Origin: Pirellulaceae bacterium
GTDB taxonomy: Bacteria; Planctomycetota; Planctomycetia; Pirellulales; Pirellulaceae
Length of the DNA stretch: 64,000 nucleotides
Reading direction: 5' to 3'
Assembly: GCA_026004795.1 (NCBI GenBank)
Contig: BPJV01000001.1
Span: forward strand, 1,093,501-1,157,500
The position numbers and the translations under genes are program-made. Each line of letters opens with the position of its first letter. Position 1 is the stretch's first letter. Below the pieces are notes generated by a model. That model worked only from the letters and a program-made list of their open reading frames with translations, searched no databases and was not told where the DNA came from. Positions 1 to 8,587 of this stretch are shown in pieces.

Positions 1-757
1 CCGGAGCATAGTCCTGCCCCTTGAATACTTCGTAGGAGCGAGGGTTGCCAGGATCGGCTCCCGCTGGCAGGGAGGCATGACCGGGTATCGGAGGATCGTT
101 GTTCAGTACCAAGTGTCGCTCGTCGTCCCACAAATAAGCAGGGTAGTACGAATGGGCATGCGCTTGACAGTTGTAGCCGAAAAACCGATCGAATCCCTGG
201 TTCAAGGGCCGGCCAGGTGACGTCGGCCCCCCCAGCCCCCACTTTCCAAACGCACCAGTAACATAGCCGACTTGCTGAAACAGCTCACCCAGCGTCACTT
301 CCTCATCCGGCAGTGGCCATTGCCCTTCAGGCGGTGTCGAGCGATTGTCGCGCACGGCGGCGTGCCCCGGGTGCTTTCCGGTCATCAACACACAACGGCT
401 CGGCGCACATACCGCATTCCCACTGTAGTGCTGCGTGAATCGCATGCCTTGACGGGCCAGCCTGTCGATGTTGGGCGTGCGAATCTTTTCCTGCCCGTAG
501 CATCCCAGTTCACGGTATCCCAGGTCATCGGCGACAATGAACACGACGTTGGGAGGTCGGTCATCGCTGGCGGCACGAGCAATCTGGCTGAGCCAGACGC
601 CGATGGCCATCCACCAGCCGACTCCCACGATCGCCACGAGCATGGTTCGTCGGCGCCGAGCCGTCATCGCTGCCGCGAGGTCCCCTGCGGCCGCTGCAAC
701 CACGTAGCGATGTTGACCGTGCGCGCCGATCGATGTTGTCAGACGGTTCGATGACAT
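1..757 (-). CDS. Sulfatase (arylsulfatase A-like), 3' end cut by window edge
   Basis: The first 252 residues of a secreted sulfatase run off the left edge. The sequence shows the family start NVVFIVADDLGYRELGCYG, where the two Asp residues bind the metal, and then CAPSR at about residues 117-121, the C-x-P-S-R motif whose Cys is converted to formylglycine. A conserved GKWGLGG follows. The chosen start at 757 has AAGGAAG a few bases upstream. A second Met at residue 31 would give a cleaner signal peptide (basic MTARRRR followed by a hydrophobic stretch), so the true N-terminus may be there. Sulfatases cut sulfate esters from polysaccharides in the periplasm or outside the cell. About 300 bases without a gene separate it from the binding-protein gene upstream on the same strand. 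Confidence 0.9.
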   Translation of the reverse strand, partial: MSSNRLTTSIGAHGQHRYVVAAAAGDLAAAMTARRRRTMLVAIVGVGWWMAIGVWLSQIARAASDDRPPNVVFIVADDLGYRELGCYGQEKIRTPNIDRLARQGMRFTQHYSGNAVCAPSRCVLMTGKHPGHAAVRDNRSTPPEGQWPLPDEEVTLGELFQQVGYVTGAFGKWGLGGPTSPGRPLNQGFDRFFGYNCQAHAHSYYPAYLWDDERHLVLNNDPPIPGHASLPAGADPGNPRSYEVFKGQDYAP

Positions 758-1056
758 AGCGCTTCCTTATTCCCTGAATCGTTCGAATTGGACGGAGACG
801 CCTATCGCTCGGTTTCCATTGGTCACTGGAGGCATCTGCCGTTTGCTGGATCGTGGCGGAAAGCTTCAACCGGGCGAACACCAACGCGCGGGCATCGATC
901 CCACGGATCCATTGTAGATGAAACCGGACTACGATGCTGGTCCCTGCTTTTCATCAACCTGCTCGTCAGCCCCCATGCTCTGACGACCCTCTTAGTTTTA
1001 ATCGTGGATGATTTTGCACGTGGATACCGGGACGGGAACGGAAACCGGGAACTCGG

Positions 1057-2133
1057 CTATTGAGGTACTCCGGGCGCCACCGCTGCGTCGATAAAACGCG
1101 ACGTGTAGACATCGTCGACACGGAATCGTTGGGCGTCGATCAGTCCCAGTTCGAGGAACTGATCAAACAACTGCTGCCATCGGGATCGAGTCATTTGTCC
1201 GAATTCTTCTCGCCGCATTCCCGTCGGCAAACACAAAGGTTGGATCGCCCGGCTGCCATACTCCAACGCCTCCTGGGTCATGCCGTGCTGGTTTGCGCGG
1301 AGGATCTCCAGGTTGGTTTCCTGCGGAGACTCCAGGTACCGCAACCAGCCATCGCGACAAGCCTGCACCATCCGCGCCACCAAATCCGCTCGCTCCGCGA
1401 TCGCGCGTCTCGTGGTCACCAGACAGGAAGCATAGGGATTGAATCCCAGGTCGGCGACCAGCAAGGCGTGGGCGGGACACCCGAGTTGCTCCGCCAGGAA
1501 AGGTTCGCTGAACAAGTATCCCTGCATGGCCGATTTCTTGTCGGCGCAGAATCTGGGCACTCCCGAGTAGGGAACGACTTGCACGCCGTCGAGCAATCCA
1601 CGAGCCTGCAGAAACAACAGGTACGGCCGTCCGGCTCCGGCTTGCAACGTCAGCCCGCGAAGTTGCTCCAGGGAGGTAATGCCGCTGTCTCGATGCACTA
1701 AAATGCAGCGCGGCGATTGCTGCATCGCCGCCAGGACCGCGACCACCGGCGCACCCTGTTGTTGGTACAGCAGCACGTCATCGGCATTGGCGACGGCGAA
1801 GTCGACGCGACCGGTGACAAGTTCTTGCGCCACCGGAGCCGCTGGCCCGCCAGAACGAATGGCTAACTGCAGCCCGAGCTGCGCCGCGATGCCCTCGACC
1901 TTGGCCGCGAAAAAACCACCATGTTCGACCTCCGGGAACCAGTTGAGCATCAGCGTCACCTTCTGCGCCCCTCCGCCGGGATCACGTGCCGCGCCATCGC
2001 TCCCCTCCGTGCTGGGGCGGCAGCCGGCCACCACCGACGCCACCATCCCTCCCATTCCCACCAGCCATTCTCGGCGATTCCTGCGGATTCCGTCTGCCTG
2101 GCCAGAACGGTCCGGCGAAACAAAATGTTGCAT
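1057..2133 (-). CDS. ABC transporter substrate-binding lipoprotein, NMT1/THI5-like
   Basis: This 358-residue protein has the fold signature of the NMT1/THI5/SsuA binding proteins, which deliver thiamine-pyrimidine precursor, sulfonate, nitrate or similar small ligands to an ABC importer. Visible features are LMLNWFPEVEHGGFFAA near the start of the mature domain, the GRVDFAVANADDVLLY stretch and SEPFLAEQLG. The N-terminus has a twin-arginine-like RRNRREWLVG followed by a hydrophobic run ending in VVAGC, with Cys at residue 38, which suggests an exported lipoprotein. A GGAG lies upstream of the ATG. No permease or ATPase gene is adjacent, so the ligand cannot be named. The WFPEVEHGGFF motif is most like HMP/thiamine-precursor binders, but that is inference. 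Confidence 0.85.
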   Translation of the reverse strand: MQHFVSPDRSGQADGIRRNRREWLVGMGGMVASVVAGCRPSTEGSDGAARDPGGGAQKVTLMLNWFPEVEHGGFFAAKVEGIAAQLGLQLAIRSGGPAAPVAQELVTGRVDFAVANADDVLLYQQQGAPVVAVLAAMQQSPRCILVHRDSGITSLEQLRGLTLQAGAGRPYLLFLQARGLLDGVQVVPYSGVPRFCADKKSAMQGYLFSEPFLAEQLGCPAHALLVADLGFNPYASCLVTTRRAIAERADLVARMVQACRDGWLRYLESPQETNLEILRANQHGMTQEALEYGSRAIQPLCLPTGMRREEFGQMTRSRWQQLFDQFLELGLIDAQRFRVDDVYTSRFIDAAVAPGVPQ

Positions 2134-2504
2134 CTTTTCTATCTCCTCGCGGTCCCATCAATCCCACCATCCGCACCGGCTGGACGCCACCGATACTTGT
2201 TTGCCGTGCTTTGCCACTGTTGGCCATCGTGCTGCGTGGAAGCACGAGTGTACCTCAGGGGAAACGCCTGTGGTAAGCCGTGCGCGGGCGCTGGGGATGC
2301 GATTGTGTTGTTGGCACCGTCGAGGGGAACGGAGCGTTGTGGTATGCTACTGACTTGGCCGCTAGAGTGTCCGCCTGGGCGCTGCACAGGTCGTCGTGGA
2401 GTACCTTGAGCAGCAAGTTGCTCGGGCGGGACGGGGCGCAAAGAACCGTCAACTCGGTTGGCGATCGGGTAGAGGTAATGCAGTTCGTTCGTGGAGAAAG
2501 CATC

Positions 2505-3530
2505 ATGAAGCGATTCATCAAGGCGATGGGGAACGCGGTAGGAATCTTCGTCGGGTGTTGGGGGCTGCTGGCCGGATCGGCGTACGGGCAACGTACGATC
2601 GGAACCATTGAACGCAGCAGTGCGGTCATGCAGGAATTAATTCCCGCTGACAGTCGGATCGAAGTGCTGGCCGATGGGTTTACCTGGACCGAAGGCCCCG
2701 TGTGGGTAGGCCGCAAGGAGGGCTACCTGCTGTTTTCTGATATCCCCCGCAACACGATCTTCCGCTGGGATCAGAATGGTGAGATCAGTGTCTTCATGCA
2801 TCCGTCCGGTTATACCGGCGTGACTTATTACGGCCTGGAGCCGGGGTCCAACGGTCTGCTGTTGGATGCTCAAGGACGGTTGGTGATGTGCGAGCATGGT
2901 GATCGTCGGCTCAGCGTGCTGACCGAGCGGGGCGGAAAGATGACGCTGGCCGATCGTTATGACGGGCGCCGGTTGAATAGTCCCAACGATGCCGTACTGA
3001 AGAGCAACGGAGACATCTACTTCACCGATCCGCCGTATGGGTTGCCGCAGCGGTTCGAGGATCCACGTCGAGAACTCCCCTTCTGTGGCGTTTATCGAGT
3101 GAGCAGTGACGGAACGGTCAGCTTGCTGACCACAGCCATCGAACGTCCCAATGGGATCGCCTTCTCCCCCGATGAAGAAACGTTGTATGTCGCCCAATCG
3201 AATCCGGCCCAAGCCAATTGGACGGCATTCCCCGTGAACGATGATGGCACCTTGGGGCCCGGCAAGGAGTTTTACAATGTTACGGATCGAGTAGGGAAAG
3301 AACCGGGATTGCCCGATGGAATGACCGTCGACAGTCAGGGACGTCTGTGGGCCAGTGGACCGGGGGGCATTTATGTGTTCAGCCCCCAAGGAGAATTGTT
3401 AGGCCGCCTGGTTACCGGGGAGCGGACCAGCAACTGCACTTTCGGCCCCGATGGATGGTTGTTCATGACGGTCGATGCCTACCTGTGCCGCGTGAAAACT
3501 CGAGCTCAAGGCCTGAGCTTCGCACGATAA
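2505..3530 (+). CDS. SMP-30/gluconolactonase family secreted protein
   Basis: A 341-residue six-bladed propeller protein of the SMP-30/gluconolactonase/LRE family, which hydrolyses sugar lactones with a divalent metal. The likely metal ligands are visible: Glu63 in WTEGPVW, Asn in NSPNDAV and PNGIAFSPD, and Asp in LPDGMTVDSQGRLWAS. The start at 2505 was chosen over longer in-frame possibilities because it is preceded by GGAG at eight bases and gives a proper signal peptide (MKRFIKAMGNAVGIFVGCWG, cleavage near AYGQ). It stands alone on the plus strand. The exact substrate is unknown. Confidence 0.9.
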   Translation: MKRFIKAMGNAVGIFVGCWGLLAGSAYGQRTIGTIERSSAVMQELIPADSRIEVLADGFTWTEGPVWVGRKEGYLLFSDIPRNTIFRWDQNGEISVFMHPSGYTGVTYYGLEPGSNGLLLDAQGRLVMCEHGDRRLSVLTERGGKMTLADRYDGRRLNSPNDAVLKSNGDIYFTDPPYGLPQRFEDPRRELPFCGVYRVSSDGTVSLLTTAIERPNGIAFSPDEETLYVAQSNPAQANWTAFPVNDDGTLGPGKEFYNVTDRVGKEPGLPDGMTVDSQGRLWASGPGGIYVFSPQGELLGRLVTGERTSNCTFGPDGWLFMTVDAYLCRVKTRAQGLSFAR

Positions 3531-3575
3531 TTCAGAACGGTACCCACGGAGAAGAAAAGGGGTAATGGTAAAGGA

Positions 3576-3591
3576 CCGCCGAGAACGGCGG
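3576..3591 (+). terminator. Short GC hairpin after the lactonase gene
   Basis: A perfect 6-bp inverted repeat, CCGCCG-AGAA-CGGCGG, lies between two convergent genes (stop codons at 3530 and 3675). It lacks a clear U-run, so it is at best a weak or bidirectional terminator. Confidence 0.35.
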
Positions 3592-3674
3592 AAGCGACGC
3601 GCTGCCCCACACGCGTTGCTCCTGCCGGTCCTCGGCGGCCTTGCGATTACGTTCGCTTTCGTTCACGCAGGTGT

Positions 3675-4292
3675 TTACGCAATGACGTCCAAGGTCTGTC
3701 GCGCGGCCAGGATTTCCGCGACGGACAAGTCGAGCATCGCCGCCAAGGGATCTTTCTTGCCACCCTGGTGCCCGACGGCCGCTGATCGGTCCGTAGCGGT
3801 TGACGCGCTGAAGTCGATTTTCAAGCTGGATAAGTTCACTTTGACCCGCTGGTTGTCGAGGTTCGACTTGAGTCGCAGCGCACGACGCAGTTGAGGGGCT
3901 TGTTCTAATTGTTCGTTGGTCAACTCGACGGAGTCGTCTCCGGCAACTAGGATCACTCCGTCCGCCGATTCTTCGACTTGCAGAGGTGTTCCCTGCTGTA
4001 CCTGCTCCACGATCGACGATCCCGATTGGCGTTGTGTGGAGGACGATTTGGTCGGGGAGAAGGAATACGTGGAATTGGCCGAGGAATTCGCTGAACCTCC
4101 TGTCTGTGCAGTGGTCGACAGGTCGAGCTCGTCGTCATTGTTCTTATTCTTGTCAAGACCGTAAGCATTGCCATCATTGGAACCGGAGGTCTTCTCGGAT
4201 TTGTCCTTTTCGGGTTTATCCTTCGAACTTGGGTCGTCACCGAGGTAGATTGAAATACCGCCAGACGAACTACTGATGGAAAGTAGGCTCAC
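3675..4292 (-). CDS. Hypothetical low-complexity acidic/Ser-rich protein
   Basis: I do not recognise this protein. Read from a GTG at 4292 with CAGGAG nine bases upstream it has 205 residues; a longer in-frame reading to 4451 is possible but has no comparable ribosome site. The first part (VSLLSISSSSGGISIYLGD) is followed by a charged Lys/Asp/Glu/Asn/Ser/Thr-rich linker of about 80 residues with almost no hydrophobic residues. A more ordered C-terminal half follows (QGTPLQVEESADGVILVAGD and on). No transmembrane segment or catalytic motif is visible. It converges on the lactonase gene. A surface or intrinsically disordered role is possible but not shown. Confidence 0.55.
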   Translation of the reverse strand: MSLLSISSSSGGISIYLGDDPSSKDKPEKDKSEKTSGSNDGNAYGLDKNKNNDDELDLSTTAQTGGSANSSANSTYSFSPTKSSSTQRQSGSSIVEQVQQGTPLQVEESADGVILVAGDDSVELTNEQLEQAPQLRRALRLKSNLDNQRVKVNLSSLKIDFSASTATDRSAAVGHQGGKKDPLAAMLDLSVAEILAARQTLDVIA

Positions 4293-5232
4293 GGGTGCAT
4301 GCTCCTGAAGATGTACCAAACCTCTAAGGATGAAAATCTCTTGGGTGACGTGTTGGTCGCCATCTGAAACATAGGTCGAAACGACCAAGTGAGCAAAAAA
4401 TTTTTTTAGAGGTGGGAAGTGCGTTTCTCTACGGCCGCCTCGCGTGCGCACGAAAGCTTTTCTCGTGGCCCATGCGCCGACCGGGCCACCTCGCAGCGCG
4501 TCGCCGAATGATGTGGGAGTGCCGCACGGTCATGCGGTCCGCAGGCGTTAGGAGCACCAGCCATTGGTAAACGTTCGTCGACCCCCCCGCGCCGATCGAA
4601 GGGGAGGAGGCCAGCTCACCGCGTCACGGTTATTACGGGTATCAGCTTCGTTGATGCTCATATTGGTCGGGTGATCGATGCTCGAGATCGCTGGAGTCTG
4701 GCGGAAAATACGATGGTGGTGATATAGGGGAGTGTCGGTGGCCAATTGGGCCGGGCGAGAAGTGGGGCCAACAGGCTTGTTTCGAAGCGTTGATGCCGGC
4801 AGCGCTAACCTATCGTATCTCATGCCGGGGCACGGATCTCGGCAGGCCAACGTCGACTCTAATGGTTGCCATGTGGTGACCTTTGTCCCATGTTGTCAAT
4901 TTAAGCCGGGTTGCCCTGTTCGTCCCACGTAGAAGGCCGGAGCCTGGTCAGGCTGATGCACGATACCACTGGGCAGTGCAGACCGCTTGGCAGTGCAGAC
5001 CGCCAGCGATGGGGCGTTGGGGCAATGGCGATACGATTCCGCCGGAATTCTCGCGCCCCCTACGGAAGGCTTGTCGCCGATGCCCTCGCTGGCGTATAAA
5101 ATAGGAAGGCAGAGCCTGAAAACCTGAGGCAATAGCACTTGATTCGATCGACCTGAACCGCCAGCGTTGGTGGTGGAGGGGCGATTGACTGACGCATCTT
5201 TCATTTTCGCAGAACAGAGGGGTAACGAGATT
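4293..5232. other. Gene-poor stretch of about 0.9 kb
   Basis: I see no convincing gene on either strand between the hypothetical gene and the A-type Fe-S carrier gene; reading frames here lack recognisable protein features. An A/T run (AAAAAATTTTTTT) lies around 4396-4409 and a short tandem repeat at 4972-5003. Both flanking genes point away from this stretch, so their promoters should lie here. Confidence 0.5.
4972..5003 (+). repeat. Two direct copies of a 15-bp unit
   Basis: GGCAGTGCAGACCGC occurs at 4972-4986 and again at 4989-5003, a period of 17 bases. It lies in the gene-poor stretch upstream of the Fe-S carrier gene. The role is unknown; it may be a simple tandem duplication or a two-site operator. 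Confidence 0.8.
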
Positions 5233-5565
5233 ATGGCGATTACATTGACCGAAAAGGCTGCCGAGCAGGTGAAAAGGTTTCGTGAGGAAAACAAGCTTCC
5301 CGAAGGTAGCTTTCTCCGTATCGGCGTCACGGGCGGCGGATGCAGCGGGTTCAACTACACGTTGAATTTCGACGAAAACTTCGACGAGGCTAAGGATAGC
5401 AAGTACGTGTGCCATGGCGTGGAAGTGGTGGTCGATAAGAAAAGTGCGCTGTACTTGGATGGTACCACATTGGATTGGTACCAGAGCATTGAGAAGCAGG
5501 GCTTCACCTTCGACAATCCCAACGCCGTCAAGACCTGCGGTTGCGGAAGTTCCTTCTCCGCCTAA
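5233..5565 (+). CDS. A-type iron-sulfur carrier (IscA/SufA/ErpA, HesB family)
   Basis: A 110-residue A-type carrier that accepts or transfers Fe-S clusters during apoprotein maturation. All three conserved cysteines are present: one in [11 protein letters not shown] and two in the C-terminal KTCGCGSSF. The length is typical of the family. The start at 5233 ([13 protein letters not shown]) is preceded by GAGGGG; the frame opens upstream but without family similarity. No suf or isc operon genes are next to it; the only other Fe-S-related gene in the window is the MIP18-family gene at 15980-16489. Which of IscA, SufA or ErpA it corresponds to cannot be decided here. Confidence 0.95.
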   Translation: MAITLTEKAAEQVKRFREENKLPEGSFLRIGVTGGGCSGFNYTLNFDENFDEAKDSKYVCHGVEVVVDKKSALYLDGTTLDWYQSIEKQGFTFDNPNAVKTCGCGSSFSA

Positions 5566-5792
5566 ATCGATGGGGCGATAACCGCCGACGGCTCGGTACG
5601 CGGCCGGAGCATAGAGTCACGTAACGCGGTCTTAGTGGGCCGCGTTATTGTATGCGCCCAGGGCAGTGGGCCGCATCCAATGCGAATGGTGTGGTGTTTC
5701 CCCGCGTCTTGTTCCGCGGGCCCGCTACGGCTCTCTATCGAACGGAGGTCGCCCGTATCGGGGCAAGGGAGATATCGGATCGAACCCATCGA

Positions 5793-6932
5793 TCAGGGGG
5801 TGGAGTAGGTGCGCCCCAGGTGGTCAACGATCAACTGTTTCAACTCCAGGGCGTCGAACTCGCCGTAGATTCGCTCCAACACTTCTCCGCTCGGGGCAAT
5901 GAACATGGTGTAGGGAACGGCCCCTTGCCACTCCGGATCGACGGCGGCGAACAGTGCGTCCTGACTTTCGGTGTCTAGCAGGTAATTGCTTGCCGAACAG
6001 TGCTTCTCCTGCAGCACGGCGAACACGTCGTCGGTAGCTTCGGGACGATCGGCCGCAATGGTAATCAGCTCGAAATTCCTCTTTCGGTACATGCGGTGAA
6101 TCGTCACTAACTCGTCGAGTTCTTCTACGCAGGGAACGCACCAGGTGGCCCAAACATTCACCAGGCGGTATTTTTCAGACCTCTCGGTCAATCGGGCACG
6201 AAGTTCCTCGGGGCTGATGGAAATCAGCTCGACGGGCTCTTGATTCCATTGTCGTAAAGCCTTTTCGGCGGCGCGGCGCTTGTCCGACCATTTCGTCGAA
6301 CATCCGAACACCGGTGTCTGGGGAACCGAGACCGGCTTGCCGGCCAGCAATTCCTCGAGGGCTCGCCGCGCATCGTGGGAGGTCGGTGGTCCCAGTTCAT
6401 TGTTGTCGATGCGTCCGGCGTAACGCAGTTTCCGTTGTCGATCGAAAATGAATACATGAGGTGTCGCCAACACGCCAAACTGGCGGCTCACCTCTTGCGT
6501 GGCGCCATCGTAAAGGTAGGGAAACTCGAATCCTCGCTCTTCCGCCCGAATCTTCATCTCTGGCAACGAGTCTCCCAGGTCGCTGTATCCCAGTTCATCC
6601 AGACGCACCGCGAGCGGATCGTTAGGAGAAATGGCGACCAAGGCAACGCCACGATCGCGGTAGTCCTCGTACAGCTTGTTGAGGCGTGCCTCATAGGCCT
6701 GAGCGGTGGGGCAGTGATTGCACGTGAAGACGACGACCAGCACGTTGGCGTTTGCGAAATCCGATAGGCGATAGGTCTTGCCATCGACTGCGGGCAGGGC
6801 GAAGTTCGGCGCACTGCTTCCGATCGCCAGCGGGCGAGGATTCTCGCCGATCGCTGCCGGGGGAACAACGTACCACGAGACTACGAATCCCAACCACCAA
6901 CCGACACGGAAATCTATAATGTTCGTTGCCAT
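5793..6932 (-). CDS. Protein with two thioredoxin-fold domains (redoxin plus TlpA-like)
   Basis: A 379-residue exported protein with two redox domains in one chain. Residues about 35-200 are redoxin/AhpC-TSA-like, with FTCNHCPTA (Cys71 and Cys74) and the cis-Pro region ATPHVFIFD. Residues about 235-379 are TlpA/ResA-like with WATWCVPC (Cys265, Cys268) and a VPYTMFIAPSGEV segment. The start at 6932 was chosen because AAGGTGGAG lies just upstream and it yields an N-terminal hydrophobic segment (WWLGFVVSWYVVPPAA). Thioredoxin-fold proteins of this kind reduce or form disulfides outside the cytoplasm. The Cys-x-His-Cys pair of the first domain differs from the usual CxxC context of peroxiredoxins. 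It stands alone. Confidence 0.85.
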   Translation of the reverse strand: MATNIIDFRVGWWLGFVVSWYVVPPAAIGENPRPLAIGSSAPNFALPAVDGKTYRLSDFANANVLVVVFTCNHCPTAQAYEARLNKLYEDYRDRGVALVAISPNDPLAVRLDELGYSDLGDSLPEMKIRAEERGFEFPYLYDGATQEVSRQFGVLATPHVFIFDRQRKLRYAGRIDNNELGPPTSHDARRALEELLAGKPVSVPQTPVFGCSTKWSDKRRAAEKALRQWNQEPVELISISPEELRARLTERSEKYRLVNVWATWCVPCVEELDELVTIHRMYRKRNFELITIAADRPEATDDVFAVLQEKHCSASNYLLDTESQDALFAAVDPEWQGAVPYTMFIAPSGEVLERIYGEFDALELKQLIVDHLGRTYSTP

Positions 6933-7155
6933 CAGCTCCACCTTTCTTGAGGCATCATTCCTCGTTACCACTTGCTGGCCAACGGTTCTCACGCTTCTAA
7001 TCTAGTCGATTTTACGCAGGTGCTGGCCCCGCTCCGCTCCGGGCTTCGAAGATTGAGCAGTGTCGACTATGATCGGGAGAAGTCGCCGATCGGTTCCGCA
7101 GCGAGGAAGTGATGGTTGCTACCTGCCTTGAAGACCCACTAGGTGAATTGCCTCG

Positions 7156-8532
7156 ATGAACAAGAAGGCATCGGAGTTCAGCGCGTCGGAGCCGACGAGT
7201 GCCCCTGCGCCCGCAAACGAGCCAACGGCCGATCGCTCGAGGACCGCTTGGATTGTAGCTGTCGGTGACGAGCTGATCACTGGACAACGATTGGATACCA
7301 ACAGTCAGTGGCTAAGCCGACAACTGGCGGACCTTGGTTTCCAGGTACTCCGCCATGTCACCGTTGGTGATGATGAGCAGGAAATTGCGCGCGTCGTTCG
7401 TCAAGCTGCGGAGACGGTAGCCGTGGTGGTATGTACGGGCGGACTGGGACCTACTCAAGATGATTTGACTCGCCAAGCGATTGCCACGGCCTGCGGAGTG
7501 CCATTGGAGTTGCAATACGATGCATTGAAAGCCATCGAGCAGCTCTTTGCCCGACGGGGACGGCCGATGCCAGAACGAAATCGGTTGCAGGCCATGTTCC
7601 CTTTGGGCAGCCGGGTGATTGACAATCCTCATGGCTCGGCGCCGGGAATCGATCTGGCCTATACCGGAAAGCGGGGCGTTGCACGCATCATCGCCTTGCC
7701 GGGAGTGCCGGCAGAAATGCAGGAGATGTGGGCGACTTCCGTGGCGCCGAGGTTGTTGGAGTATACCGGGCGAGGGCATCTTCGTCAGTACTTTCGCGTG
7801 ATCAATGTCTTCGGAGTTGGCGAGAGTGAATGCGAAGCGCGGATGCCCGAATTGTTTGTTCGCGGGCGTCGGCCGACGGTAGGGATCACGGTCAGCCGGG
7901 CGACCATCTCCTTGCGGATCAGCGATTGGGCGACCGATCCGGCCGCCTTCGAACAAGCGATCGCCCCCACCTTGGCCACGATTCAGCAGCGGCTCGGTGA
8001 CATGATCTTCGGCCAGGGAGATGAAGAGCTCGAGGACTGCGTAATCCAGCAGGTCATTTCGGCAGGGCGGCGGTTGGCCGTCTTGGAACTGGGGGCCACG
8101 GCATGGCTGGGTCCATGGTTGTTGCGCGCCGCGGCCGAGCCAGCAAACGGGCCGAGCGATGCGGTCGGCGGCGGGGTGGTTGGAGCGTGGGCTTTCCCAG
8201 ATTTGGTCGCGGCAGAACGTTGGCTCCACGCCACCGACACTCCCCTTCCCACCCGGTCAACAGAGAACGAGGAGTCCTTGGCCGCGCTGGCGCGACACGT
8301 AGCCAAGCACGCGGGAGCCGATCTGTTGGTGATGGTTCATCAGTATCCCACGTGGGAGCAAATGGTGCATGCCAGTGGCCCTTTTCCTGTTGACCTGGTG
8401 GTGGTCGATCATGACCAGGTAGTGCAGAATAGGCAGCTATTAGGGGGACACCCCGATGTCCTGGGACCGCGTATTGCTAAGAGCGGGCTGGACTTGTTGC
8501 GACGGTTATTGTCTCAGCAGGGGCGGGGATGA
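7156..8532 (+). CDS. cinA: CinA-like protein, molybdopterin-binding domain with degenerate C-terminus
   Basis: A 458-residue CinA-family protein. After a 28-residue Ala/Pro/Ser-rich extension comes the MoaB/MogA-like domain: AWIVAVGDELITGQRLDTNS, VVCTGGLGPTQDDLTRQAIA, and ALPGVPAEMQEMW. In the family this half acts as an ADP-ribose/NAD-metabolite pyrophosphatase. The C-terminal part (from about residue 295) aligns by pattern with the nicotinamide-nucleotide amidase domain (ISAGRRLAVLELGATAWLGP), but the catalytic Ser-Cys-Thr-Gly block is not there, so deamidase activity is probably lost. It lies 55 bases before aroA on the same strand and may be co-transcribed. Confidence 0.85.
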   Translation: MNKKASEFSASEPTSAPAPANEPTADRSRTAWIVAVGDELITGQRLDTNSQWLSRQLADLGFQVLRHVTVGDDEQEIARVVRQAAETVAVVVCTGGLGPTQDDLTRQAIATACGVPLELQYDALKAIEQLFARRGRPMPERNRLQAMFPLGSRVIDNPHGSAPGIDLAYTGKRGVARIIALPGVPAEMQEMWATSVAPRLLEYTGRGHLRQYFRVINVFGVGESECEARMPELFVRGRRPTVGITVSRATISLRISDWATDPAAFEQAIAPTLATIQQRLGDMIFGQGDEELEDCVIQQVISAGRRLAVLELGATAWLGPWLLRAAAEPANGPSDAVGGGVVGAWAFPDLVAAERWLHATDTPLPTRSTENEESLAALARHVAKHAGADLLVMVHQYPTWEQMVHASGPFPVDLVVVDHDQVVQNRQLLGGHPDVLGPRIAKSGLDLLRRLLSQQGRG

Positions 8533-8587
8533 GGGACTGGAGCGTGGTCCCCGGTGGTCGAATAGTGAGGGGTAGAGAGCGAGGTAG

